From: Quillaja saponaria
Taxonomy: Eukaryota; Streptophyta; Magnoliopsida; Fabales; Quillajaceae
NCBI GenBank assembly: GCA_029379385.1
Contig: CM055609.1
Span: 4,154,001 to 4,218,000, forward strand
Length of the DNA: 64,000 bases
Reading direction: 5' to 3'
Shown here: positions 38,208 through 48,553 of the stretch, piece after piece
How the letters are laid out: every line of letters begins with the position of its first letter
Numbering within the stretch: the stretch's first letter is position 1
Notes under the pieces: generated by a model
What the model saw: the letters and a program-made list of their open reading frames with translations, nothing else
Databases searched by the model: none
What the model was told of the DNA's origin: nothing
Translations under genes and position numbers: made by a program

Positions 38208-41200
38208 CTACACCTTTATCCTCTTCACTCTTGCAGCCACACTCAAAAGATCGGTATCTGCAAAATTAAACAATCTCATGTTACAATTTTTTCATTTTTT
38301 TTAATTTATATTGTTTGGGGCTTATTAAGTTGCTTATTTATATGAAAAGCAACAGTTGAAGTGAAAGTGAAAGTATTTTTTGTTTCAGATAATTTAGAGA
38401 AACCAAGCATACCTTCTTCTAGAGATTTGCCTTCTGTATTTTGTCGTGTTGATGACTTGTAGATCTTCTTCAAGCTTGAAGTTCCTGCAAAAAATTCAAA
38501 TTGATATAACAAGAATCAGCAGTAAAATCTCATTTTCAACAACAATAATAATTATGAAAAAGAAATACCTTCGGGAGTTTCTTGTATCATTTCACATATT
38601 GTTGCATGAATTTCTCGAGCATTTTCTTTCACGTGCATTGTATGAATGCCTTATAATGAAAAAGAAATATTCATAAACAAAATTAGTTTATCTATTCAGT
38701 AATTTAAAAAACTTCTTAGTTTAATTTACTTTTCATTTAAGTGTATCTTCCACTCCCTATATATAAATTGTATAACCTGAGGCTGCAAATATGGATTGAA
38801 GCCACTTTTCATCCTCATTGGTTGGCCACGTCAATTGATTCCACCATTCTTGCTCACCTCTAATGAATCTCAGGTTGGTGGAGTTATCCTTGCTAAAAGG
38901 TAAGCTTCTCAGTTCAGGACACCCATGTACCTTTAGAACTTCCAAGGAGGGCCATGTCAAGGAGTTGTTTAAGCATACAGTTCTCAATTTGGGCACGTTA
39001 ATTAGTACAAGTGTCTCAAGCTTTGACAGTACATGGAATTCTGTTTCAGTGCCTTCTGGTTCTGTGATCAACTCTTGTATCCCTGAACAGTCTTGAACTG
39101 TTAGTTTCTGCAGTCCTGAGAGTTGACGAATGGATCCATTGGATGAAAATCCTTTCCAAAATTGGACAATTGATGATTTCCAAAACTTGAAGTTTAGAGA
39201 GACTTCTAGGATGCATTGGACCCTCAAAAATGCATTTCAAATTCAGTAAACTTCTTAAATAGAGTTGCTCCAACTTAGGGAGAATGCTTCCCATGCTTGT
39301 ATCACTCTCATCCACTTCATCGTCAATATCCATCATGTTGTCTAACAAAACGTTGTTGCTCTGTTGAATGAAATTTGCATCTACAATGGTTGACATTTTG
39401 TTGCAACTTTCAATTAGCCAGCCACGGATGCGTTCCAAGCTTGCAGCTCCCACAAAGTCTGATAGTTTACTTATGCTTTTGTGACAGATTAATTCAAAAG
39501 CATCTGTTTCAGCAAGCACCTCACCAATAATACAATTATCCTTCAATTTACCATTGCAATACTTCATGTAACGATTGATTTTGTATTCAAAGCACCCCAA
39601 GATATGAGGACGTTTTGAGTTTTGACATCCAACAAAAAATCGAAAGGAAGCCAATTTGTGCTCTCTCCATGATTTGCATTTTTCCATGAAATATTTAAGC
39701 CAAAAAGGATTTGGAAACGATAATCTGAGAGATCTTAAGTTTTCTAAGGAGGCAACTTGTTTTATGACTTCTTCAACCTCGTTGCACCAACGATCATACG
39801 AATCCACTTCAATGATTAACTCCTCCAGTTTTTGAAGCCTTGCAATTACATCACAATCAGTGTCCATATCTTGACTTTGACCATCTTCACTACTTTTCAA
39901 GTAGGAAATTCGTAGGCATCTCAGGTTAATCAAGCATCGAATATGAAATGAAATAAACTTCACTTTGCAGCCTCGAATGTCAAGCACCTCAAGATTTTGA
40001 AGTGATTCAATTTCAGGTGGCAACTCTTTCAAAAGCATGCAATCATTCAGATAGAGTCCCTTAAGACTTTTCAAATTTGATAAAGATGATGGTAGCTTAT
40101 GAATTTTGGTACCATACAAGTCCAAAACTAAAAGACTACTCATACTTTCAAAGAAGGTTTGAGGAATGGATGCTAACTTTGAGTTCTTCTGCAACAACAA
40201 TGTTAAAAGCATGTTGCAGTTCTGCTTTTCAGGTAAGTCACACACTTCGCTATCAATCATAGAGGCCCGGTTAGCATGCTGCCAAGTTACCAAATTTGTG
40301 GATTCTTCAGATTCCTCGTTGGTTTTCACATAAAAATTACAATCAGGATCCTCGGATGAGATATGTAAAGCAAGTTGTCTGATACAATTGTTCATCTTGA
40401 CATATATCATTCTTTCCTCTTTCTCCAATAGTGACACATTGGTAAGGTGCTCTAGTACAGCATAACCTTTGTCACGAGCTTTCTGATATCTCCTTATGTC
40501 ATTAATACTGCCAAGAAAGCCTTCAGATGCCCAGCACTCTACCAAATAATCAGTGTAAATTGTACTGTCCGCGGGATACAATGAACTATACAGAAAGCAT
40601 TTTTGTTGCTTCTCATCTTTTAGCTCATCATAACAGAATTTTAAGAATGAGTACATCTCTTTTAGACCTTGATCTTCAAGTTTCGGCCATGGTTTAAGAT
40701 CTTCGAGACCAGCTCTCCAACTAGAAGCAGTATATTTCACCTTGAAAGAGCTTGCTATTACTTTTATTAAAAGTGGAAGACGAGCACACCTGGTAGATAC
40801 AAGTCGAGCAATTGGTTTGATATCTGGACGATCAATAACGTCAACAACTATGTTTTTGAACATCATCCATGCTTCACCAAGAGATAATTGATTTACTTTG
40901 ATCATCCTGTCTACATTGCTCAACTTGCAAATATGAAAATATTTAGTTGCCAATATAACCTTGCTGCCATTTTTAGTATTCGGGATGCCCAGCAAATCCA
41001 AATTGATAGTAGTCCAGAACTTCATCCAAAATCAGCAAGTACTTCTTATTCTCTAACTCAGTATGAATCATTCTAGCAACCACATCATGGTCGTTGAAGC
41101 CTTCTGTGTCCAGCATTAGACGATTGGCAATTGCCTCTTGAAGTTTATCTTCACTCTGCTCCCTTGAAACTCTTAAGAAAATAACCATGTCAAATAGTTT

Positions 41201-41812
41201 AACAACTTCTTCATTGTTATTCAAATTTTGCAATATGGTAGTTTTGCCCACTCCTACCATCCCATAAACCCCAATAGTTTTGATATTGTTATTTTTCAGC
41301 AAAACTAGGATCTTTTCCAGAGAACCTTGAAGAGTGGGGAATCCCTTAATTGGTGGAGCATCTAACACCTTTAACACAGGTTCTGCTAGTTTATTCACCA
41401 GAAAACCTGTTGGAAATTGGCCTTCTTCACTAAGTTCCCAAACTTTTCTGAGCTTTTTTGCCATTTCTTCACTAAGACGTGAACGCCTTTGAAAACGCCA
41501 TCGTGGTAGCTTTTTGCTTTCATATTTGAGTATCAATTTCTCCACTTCTGCAACAGTCTCTGATACCTTGTTTATCCATACACTGTAATTGCTGGTGATT
41601 TCTTTCTGTTTATGTCTCCAAACTTTCTTCTCATTATCTTCTTTTATTGCAACTAAGCTCCTCACATCCTGCCTTAACAGTTTGTAGTTCTCATCCAAGT
41701 CTTTTGAGGAAGCAACTTTGCCTCTTATGTGAGAATAGGATTCTGTAAACCCATGACCTACTACTTTTGCAGCTGCAGAAACAGCTAATCCTTCAACAAT
41801 AATACTACCCAT
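38208..41812 (-). pseudogene. Type 1 NLR: RPS2-like CC-NB-LRR with C-terminal tail, two frameshifts
   Basis: Large exon 38777-41812. N-terminal coiled coil (residues 1-160: LDENYKLLRQDVRSL, WINKVSETVAEVEKLILKYE, RLSEEMAKKLRKVWEL), then NB-ARC with an intact P-loop (YGMVGVGKTTILQNL), kinase-2 (KKYLLILDE), RNBS-B (GSKVILATK), a weak GLPL (CARLPLLIKVIASSF), RNBS-D (CFLYSSLYP), and MNN in place of MHD (VKMNNCIRQLALHI). Many LRRs follow, ending with IRGEQEWWNQLTW. Two single-base insertions break the frame, at about 41005-41015 (between kinase-2 and RNBS-B) and about 39138-39150 (late LRR). Three further small exons, all phase 1, can be joined: 38569-38649, 38413-38484 and 38208-38257, adding about 68 residues. 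Apart from the two shifts the gene is open, so a very recent pseudogene or an assembly error are both possible. It faces the type 2 NLR head to head. Confidence 0.88.
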
Positions 41813-43592
41813 AGAGAATCTATGAGCTTACTTGGCTACAACATGAAATTGGAAAAAAGAAGAAGGAAAGTTACTAAAAGTGATAGAGACTGATTAAGAG
41901 CAATACATTTTGGGGGCATTAGTTCAAGTTATTACATGTTACCAAATCAAAATTGTTTAAAATTTTGAACATTAGCTTCAAAATAATTATCATTTATCCA
42001 TTGATAGAAGAAGGCATACCTGTTGGAGAAACTGGCATAGATCTGTTGAGGTTTACCCTGTAGTTCTCAGGAAGGCTTCATGTTTGTGATGATTGTTGAG
42101 GAAGGAGAGAGCTCCAAAATGGTCTAGCAGAAAGTTAGGGTCAATGATTAGAGTGGACTTGCACTGAAATGTCTTCAATATTTCCAGTCCATTTTTCAAT
42201 ACATCCGCTTTAAGTCTTGACTCAATTGCTAAACCAAACTAAAGAATAGCCACAGCCATGACTTAAGGCATTGTTTGGTTCCAATAAATAGGGTGGAAGC
42301 GAAGGGACTGTTTGGTTTGACGTCTGAGAGGCTTACTGGTTGGGTGGAGAGACTGAATTTAATTTGTTTTAAAAGTTTTTTGAAATTCATTTTATTTTTT
42401 AAAATTAATTTAAAAAAAAAAAATGCTATACTAGAAGATTATAAGAAATCTCCCCATTTATAATATAAAAGATATGATAAGATTAAAATCACTACAAACA
42501 AATTAGTATATAATTAAGGTCGGATTGCATTAATTTTTTATTATTATAAAATATTTTTAAAATACTAATATATATTATTACCACTGTTTAGTTTTTTTTT
42601 CTTTTTCCGGCTACCCAACCTGATTCAACAAAAAGAAAAAATTTAACCCAAACTAAAAACATATTTTTAATCAAGTTGTTGAATTTCAACCGGGTTTGAC
42701 CGGGTTGGTGAGTTGGGTTTCTAGGTAATTTGAACATTTACAAGTCTAAAAACATAAGGGTATAAAGGTAATTTAAATTGTTAAACCAATGGCCCCTCCC
42801 TCCCTTTCTTTCTACAGAACGAACCAATCAAGGTAAAGAAAAACTTTCGCCACTATTTTGTTTCTTTCCCTTCCCTTCTACTTCTACCAAACCAAACAAA
42901 GCATATTCGTTAGCTAAGTAGTCCCCTATTTACTCAATTTAATTTGATTTGCCCCACAAAATGAAAGACTTTTTTGCAAAGAAGAGAAGTCATCAAAATT
43001 TATGAGATTGTAAGCGTACGAACAAACTTGGAAAGAAAAGCAAAGAGGGTGGAACATTTTCGAGACAAAGCTTTTGCCTTGAATTAAAGATCAGGGCTTT
43101 TAAACCTTGGTACATAATTCTACCTTATTCTCCAATTTGTTTTTTTCCTGCTTATGTATTTACTTATTTTCTGCAGTTTGTTTCCCAGAAAGTGGGAGTT
43201 TCTATATCTGTTTATATCAGTTTGATGTGTTCTATGAGGTTAATACTTTGTCAGGTTGAACTTTCATTATTGATAATGAAGTGTTCCTGCTAGTAGGTGC
43301 AATTATTTCTCTTTTTTTCTGTGGCCTGTGCATCAGTATCAGATTATGGGTGTCCCTTATTCTCATTTCTAATAGGATTCCCTTGCTTTAATGCTTATGT
43401 TGATTCCTTACAACATCATAAGAGTGCTAGTAGCTTTTGTTATGTTCTGATGATAATATAAAAAGGAAATACTGAATTGATTTGATAATATGGGAGGAAT
43501 TGTTTCAGTGATGTTTCTTGAGTTGTGTATCTAACATGATTCCTTACTTAATTCATAGGAAATTTAGAAAAAGGGTATTGTAAAGAAAAAGA
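41813..43592. promoter_or_regulatory. Shared bidirectional promoter region of the NLR pair
   Basis: About 1.78 kb separates the start codons of the divergent type 1 (-) and type 2 (+) NLR genes. It has AT-rich blocks, an A-run near 42410, a pyrimidine-rich part at 42790-42900, and a probable leader with a splice acceptor before each gene. No coding block of its own is recognised. Regulatory sites were not resolved. Confidence 0.5.
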
Positions 43593-46500
43593 ATGAAAAA
43601 AGAAAGTTGCACCTGCACGTCTCAAGGTGGGTTAATTCTTCCAATTTCAAATATGCAGGTACAGCTTCTTGATATGGAAGATGCCGATGATTCATTATTG
43701 GGTTTCCAATTTAGTAGATCAGCTCTCACTGGTGAGAAATGGGATTCATTAGCCAGGGAGTCAGATGATTTCACACTCAGAAAAGCACTGTCAACATCAA
43801 CTCTCACTAGCGAGCATGGGAGTTCATTAGCCACTTACAAACGCAGAAAAACAAAAAAGGAATATTGGGAAGGCAGCCATCTAGAATTCAAGCAACCCCA
43901 GAACTATGCACACCAGGACTTGGAGGAGTTGAATAAGAAATTGGAGGTCAGCATCCTGAAATTGAAAAGGAAAATGGAATCCCTGAACCTCATGCTATCA
44001 TATCCTGCGGTATTGCTGGGAAAAGATAGATCAAAGGTATGGGTTAAGGATGTTCTAAAGGTTGTTTCTGATTTTAGAATGAGACGTATTCCACATAAGG
44101 AAAATGGCCAGTTACTTGCCAGAGCCGAGGACCTGATACGGCATTATGATCATCTTATTGAATCTTTTATCCCAGTAGACATAACTGAGAAGATGGACAC
44201 AGTTGGGAAAATATTGAAGAGAGATATCAATTTACCAAGGCCTCAAACTGAAACTGAGTTTGGGCAGGCAGGTTTGGTACAAAGCCAACAAGCTGAACTG
44301 ACTGACGGCGAAAAGCTCCATGTGCCACAGCCAATTCTCAAATTAGCCCTTGATCTTGCTGTCCAACAACTTCTACAGAATTTAGTTTGTGGAGATATGC
44401 ACTACATTAGGGTTTCAGCAAGGAGTAATGGGAATATATTGAGGGATAAAATACAACAAGCCTTAAAAGGTGGAGGTAATTTGCCTGCAGGAACTTTTGT
44501 TGGAGTTGTATTTGTTGATGTCTCACAGTTTCCGAGTAATGCACAGGTCCAACAAGAACTTGCACAACTGATGCAACTTCAGTGTAATGAAAGAAGTGAT
44601 AGTTTTCTACTGAAGACACGCATACAAGAAGAACTGAGGTCAAAAAGATACCTGGTAGTTCTTGACAATGCTGATGGATTGGACCTTCACAAAATAGGCA
44701 TTCCAACAGAAAATTTTGCAGGAGTATTAGTCTGTATAACTGGCGCTCAGTACTCTGATATGACGATGGATCTTGAGATCAGGACAGAGGATCATCTGTT
44801 ATCTTGGGAACTCTTTTGCAAGAATGTTGGCAGCAAACTTGTACATTCATCCTCTGATATTCAAAACATGGCAATTGGTATAGTTGAGGAGTGCTGCGGC
44901 CATTTACTTGCCATCCTCCTAATGGCAAGTTCCCTGAAAAATGTGGAAGATGTTAAATTTTGGGAGCTCGCACTGGAAAAACTGCAATGCATTAATCCTG
45001 TTATCACGCAGAAGATTGATGGTAGTCAGACAATTAGCAGAGTAATGATCAATGCATTAATGAATGTAGTCTGGGAGCATATGCACAATGATGCAAAGCA
45101 TTGCCTTATGTGCTGCTTATTGCGGCCCAATGTTACAAAAATGATTGAAAGTGATGTTTTGATATCCAATTGGATTTACATAGGGTATGAAGGAAAGCAT
45201 ATTCTGGAGGAGCTATTAAATAGTTTTCTGTTGTTGGGATTAAACAGCAAGAAAAGTTTAATCCGGATGCCAGAAGAAACCTATGGTATATTAAAGTTAC
45301 TAGATCGATCTGACTCTGGCTTGAGCCCATTATATCTAAAGCAAGCTGGGTTCAGATTGACTGAACCACCCAAAGGTGATCAATGGAATAGTGCTTCAGA
45401 AATTCACCTGATGGACAATAAATTTTCTGAGCTACCTGGTTCTCCATACTGCCCTGAGCTCAGAGTGTTGTTCTTGCAAGGCAATGCTGAGCTGGCTATG
45501 ATTCCAACCTTTTTCTTTGACTACATGCCTGTTCTCCATGTCCTGGACTTATCCTATACTAGCATACGGTCTTTGCCAAAATCCATTTCAAAGTTGGTTG
45601 CACTTCGAGAATTTCTTTTAAGAGGTTGTGAGCTCTTCATGGAACTGCCGCCAGAAATTGGACAGCTCAAGAATCTTGAGAAGCTTGACCTTGATGGGAC
45701 TCAAATCACAAATCTGCCAAGAGAGATTGAAAATTTGACCAATCTGAAAAGCCTGGCTCTATCCTTCTTTAGCTATGCTATTGGTCGTGGCATGCAGGGA
45801 ATGCATTCCAATTCAATTATTTCTCCAGGGGTTATATTAAATCTTTTCGAGTTAATTGAATTGAGCATTGATGTGAGTCCAGATGATCAGCGGTGGAGTA
45901 ACAACGTGGAAGTCGTTATAAGGGAAATATGTGGATTGAGGGATCTGAAAACTCTTAAATTGTACATCCCAGAAGTCCAACTTTTGCAAAGGTTATCAGA
46001 ATGCAGTTCACTATTTCTTGAACGTACTCGCTTCCATTTTAGCTTCATTGTTGGTCATCATATGGAGCGGATCATATCACGTGTGCCTCCTGAAGTGGAA
46101 GCAGAATTTAAAACTTGGGATAAAAGCTTAAAATTCGTGAATGGTGTGAGTGTCCCAGGCGAAGTTAAGATGGTACTTAAACACGGCAATGCATTTTTCT
46201 TGGACCGCCATATGTCCATCACAAAGTTATCTGAATTCGGATTTGAAAATTTGAAATGGGTGAAGTTTTGCTTGTTGGCCGAATGTAATGAGATGCAAAC
46301 CATATTTGATGGAGGAGACATCAATCAAGAGAGATTGGAATTTCCTGGTGCTCTTAGTAACCTGGAATATTTGAGAGTGTACTACATGAAGAGTTTAAAA
46401 AGCATCTGGGAAGGACCAATTGACAAATGTTCTCTACGCTATATAAGGTTATTAGCATTGCACACATGCCCTGAGTTAAGAACTATATTCACACCAGATG

Positions 46501-46931
46501 TCCTTGCTAACCTTCATGAATTGGAGGAGCTGATAGTCGAAGACTGTCCCAAACTGAGCAGCCTAGTAAGTACTGGATCCTTTGAACCCAAAGGAGAGGT
46601 TTTCCTTCCATGGTTAAAAACTGTATATCTTCTATATCTACCTGAGTTGGTCAGCATTTCCAATGGTGTGCTTATTGGGCCACAACTAGAAAGGATAGGC
46701 TTTTATAATTGCCCGAAACTTGAAAGACTTTCTACTGCAGAATTGTCAAGCAAGAAACTCAAGTTAATTAAGGGCGAAAAAGAGTGGTGGGAAGAACTCC
46801 AATGGAGTGAATCAGAATGGGGACAAGGTGGTTGCCCAGATAATCTAAAAGGCATCTTTTCTCCAATCGATGAGGAGGCTGATGTAATGACTCAATTTCA
46901 GATAGATAAAGTTTTAAGTGTTCAACCTTAA
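43593..46931 (+). CDS. Type 2 NLR-like protein lacking a P-loop and an MHD motif
   Basis: A single open frame of 1112 codons. The N-terminus is a Ser/Lys-rich stretch, then a helical segment with LEELNKKLEVSILKLKRKM and LSYPAVLLGKDRSKVWVKD. An NB-ARC-like region follows: where the P-loop should be, the text is HYIRVSARSNGNILRDKI, with no GxxxxGK[T/S]. Later motifs are still recognisable: kinase-2 (KRYLVVLDNAD), RNBS-B-like (FAGVLVCITGA), GLPL-like (CCGHLLAILLMASSL), RNBS-D-like (HCLMCCLLRP). At the MHD position it reads IRMPEETYGIL. About 12-15 LRRs run from EIHLMDNKFSELPGSP to the end, closing with IKGEKEWWEELQW, an RPS2-clade ending. The start may be internal: a good acceptor (TTTCAAATATGCAG) ends at 43658 and MEDADD lies at 43674 in frame. 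Without a P-loop, nucleotide binding is unlikely; a regulatory or sensor partner role is inferred. Confidence 0.9.
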   Translation: MKKESCTCTSQGGLILPISNMQVQLLDMEDADDSLLGFQFSRSALTGEKWDSLARESDDFTLRKALSTSTLTSEHGSSLATYKRRKTKKEYWEGSHLEFKQPQNYAHQDLEELNKKLEVSILKLKRKMESLNLMLSYPAVLLGKDRSKVWVKDVLKVVSDFRMRRIPHKENGQLLARAEDLIRHYDHLIESFIPVDITEKMDTVGKILKRDINLPRPQTETEFGQAGLVQSQQAELTDGEKLHVPQPILKLALDLAVQQLLQNLVCGDMHYIRVSARSNGNILRDKIQQALKGGGNLPAGTFVGVVFVDVSQFPSNAQVQQELAQLMQLQCNERSDSFLLKTRIQEELRSKRYLVVLDNADGLDLHKIGIPTENFAGVLVCITGAQYSDMTMDLEIRTEDHLLSWELFCKNVGSKLVHSSSDIQNMAIGIVEECCGHLLAILLMASSLKNVEDVKFWELALEKLQCINPVITQKIDGSQTISRVMINALMNVVWEHMHNDAKHCLMCCLLRPNVTKMIESDVLISNWIYIGYEGKHILEELLNSFLLLGLNSKKSLIRMPEETYGILKLLDRSDSGLSPLYLKQAGFRLTEPPKGDQWNSASEIHLMDNKFSELPGSPYCPELRVLFLQGNAELAMIPTFFFDYMPVLHVLDLSYTSIRSLPKSISKLVALREFLLRGCELFMELPPEIGQLKNLEKLDLDGTQITNLPREIENLTNLKSLALSFFSYAIGRGMQGMHSNSIISPGVILNLFELIELSIDVSPDDQRWSNNVEVVIREICGLRDLKTLKLYIPEVQLLQRLSECSSLFLERTRFHFSFIVGHHMERIISRVPPEVEAEFKTWDKSLKFVNGVSVPGEVKMVLKHGNAFFLDRHMSITKLSEFGFENLKWVKFCLLAECNEMQTIFDGGDINQERLEFPGALSNLEYLRVYYMKSLKSIWEGPIDKCSLRYIRLLALHTCPELRTIFTPDVLANLHELEELIVEDCPKLSSLVSTGSFEPKGEVFLPWLKTVYLLYLPELVSISNGVLIGPQLERIGFYNCPKLERLSTAELSSKKLKLIKGEKEWWEELQWSESEWGQGGCPDNLKGIFSPIDEEADVMTQFQIDKVLSVQP

Positions 46932-48553
46932 ATCAGGTAATTTATTTTTTCTTTTGTTTCATGCGAGCTGCTGTCCTACCTACTAAGTCAAAGCTATGGA
47001 ACCCTAATTTATAGTCATTGACTATTATTGTTGGAGGTTCAATCCAATCAGAATTTCAGTTTCTTGAGTTTTAACTGTTTGACATACATAAAACTTTGCA
47101 TAACTGATTTTTAAAATATAACTACTTTCAACTTTCAAGTATTCTCTGATTTTTTTATAATTACAGTTAACTACTTAAGTTGTGTGCATACTCAAGTTGG
47201 TTGAGCCCATAGAAAAGGAATGTGAAGCTTTTCCAATGACACACTTATCCACTTAAGGATGCTCAGCACTGGAGAAGGACACTTGTATACGATGCCGATG
47301 AGCTTCTGTTGCAATGTTGCGGTGGCCAGTGGCTCTGATTTGTTGAAGAAATTGTGGTTTCAAAAGAAGCTTCTGTTTTCTTTTGTTGTTGTTGTTGTTG
47401 TATTTGACTCTTGCAATTGTTTGTTCTGTGTTTGTCCCTCAATTCCTAAGATGTAGAGGTATTCAGATGATATTATTTTGTTGCAAGTGTGGCCATGCTG
47501 CGTTATGATCAAATTTCATTGCTTTTCTTTCTGTGAGATACTCCTCATATGTAATATTGTATTTAAATTTATGATAACAGTCTAATGTATAGTGTCACGT
47601 TTTTACCATATCTATGAATCTAGCAATTATATTAATGAAACTTGCAACTAATTTGTAAAACGACAAAATTAATTAGAAGTTATGTTAGAGGGCATTGGAG
47701 AACTGCTGATTTAGGAGTTTCTCATATATATATTTCATTCTCCAAGTTGTGGATAATTATCCCTCAGGTATAACATATTGACTCTCAAAAATCCAGTTGC
47801 CAAGAAATCCCAACATCCTTTGACGATTTGGTTGGAAACTGAGGTATCTTATTACAGCGTGAAATTTTGGGAATTGCAGCCATTGGATTTGAAACCTCAT
47901 CACCTGGAAGGAAGCCTGCAGCACTTAAATTATTGAACATCTCAGTGACCAAATTTATACTGCAAAATCATGCCATTCATTCCTTAAAACTGCAGGAGAT
48001 ATCCACAGTGGTGTTCCACAAACAGGAGTTCCAAGGATTCACCCCATTACCCTTAGTCCTTTCTTCACCCTCCTTGCACTTGCAAAATCTACCAATATGA
48101 CAAGTCACAGATGAATAAAAAACCACATTCTTGCACTCTTTAACATCAAAATGAACAATCTGATGTTCAGGAAGAAACTTCAGTCCTTGAAGAACTTTTT
48201 TGGCATACAATATAACTACATGTTCATCTATGACCCATCAACTTTCTCTACCACATCTGCCAAACTTCCCTGCCATATACTCCAAGAAAACATTGAGATT
48301 GTCTGCAGCACTATTATCTGTCCTGAAAAATTGCACAACATAAGGAGACGAGTTCAAACTCTGTAGAATGCCAGCTTCATTCTTCAAACCCTCAATTCCA
48401 TTTCTTTGAAGGCTACGTAGTTGTTAGAAAACATTTTCCATTACTAAATAGACAAGCAAAAGTTATAGGTAAAATATATGAAGTTTGTTTCATTAACTCC
48501 AGATTTATTTAATTGTAAATAAATGAAAAGGGAATCCATTAAGTAAAACAAGT
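46847..48553. repeat. 1.7-kb direct duplication, copy 1
   Basis: Begins inside the last codons of the type 2 NLR gene and runs through its 3' flank and a kinase relic to AAGTAAAACAAGT. Near-identical blocks occur in the same order at 49921-51648, for example TTCATGCGAGCTGCTGTCCT, GCTCAGCACTGGAGAAGGAC and GGGCATTGGAGAACTG. Between the copies sits a type 1 NLR 3' fragment. Confidence 0.9.
47930..48420 (-). pseudogene. Protein-kinase relic, copy 1
   Basis: The minus strand gives YAKKVLQGLKFLPEHQIVHF followed by DVKECKNVVFYSS, a degenerate catalytic loop (IVHxDVKxxNVL), then CHIGRFCKCKEGEE where a DFG would be expected. Only the subdomain VI-VII region is readable. The Asp of the catalytic loop remains but the DFG is changed to GRF and neighbouring frames are broken. 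Closest in feel to plant MAPKKK-like or MAPKKK17/18-like kinases; that assignment is weak. Confidence 0.6.

Noticed and set aside
43621..43658. A 36-base intron inside the start of the type 2 NLR (AAG|GTGGG ... TGCAG)
   Set aside because: Too short for a plant intron; the acceptor is more likely used by an upstream leader exon.
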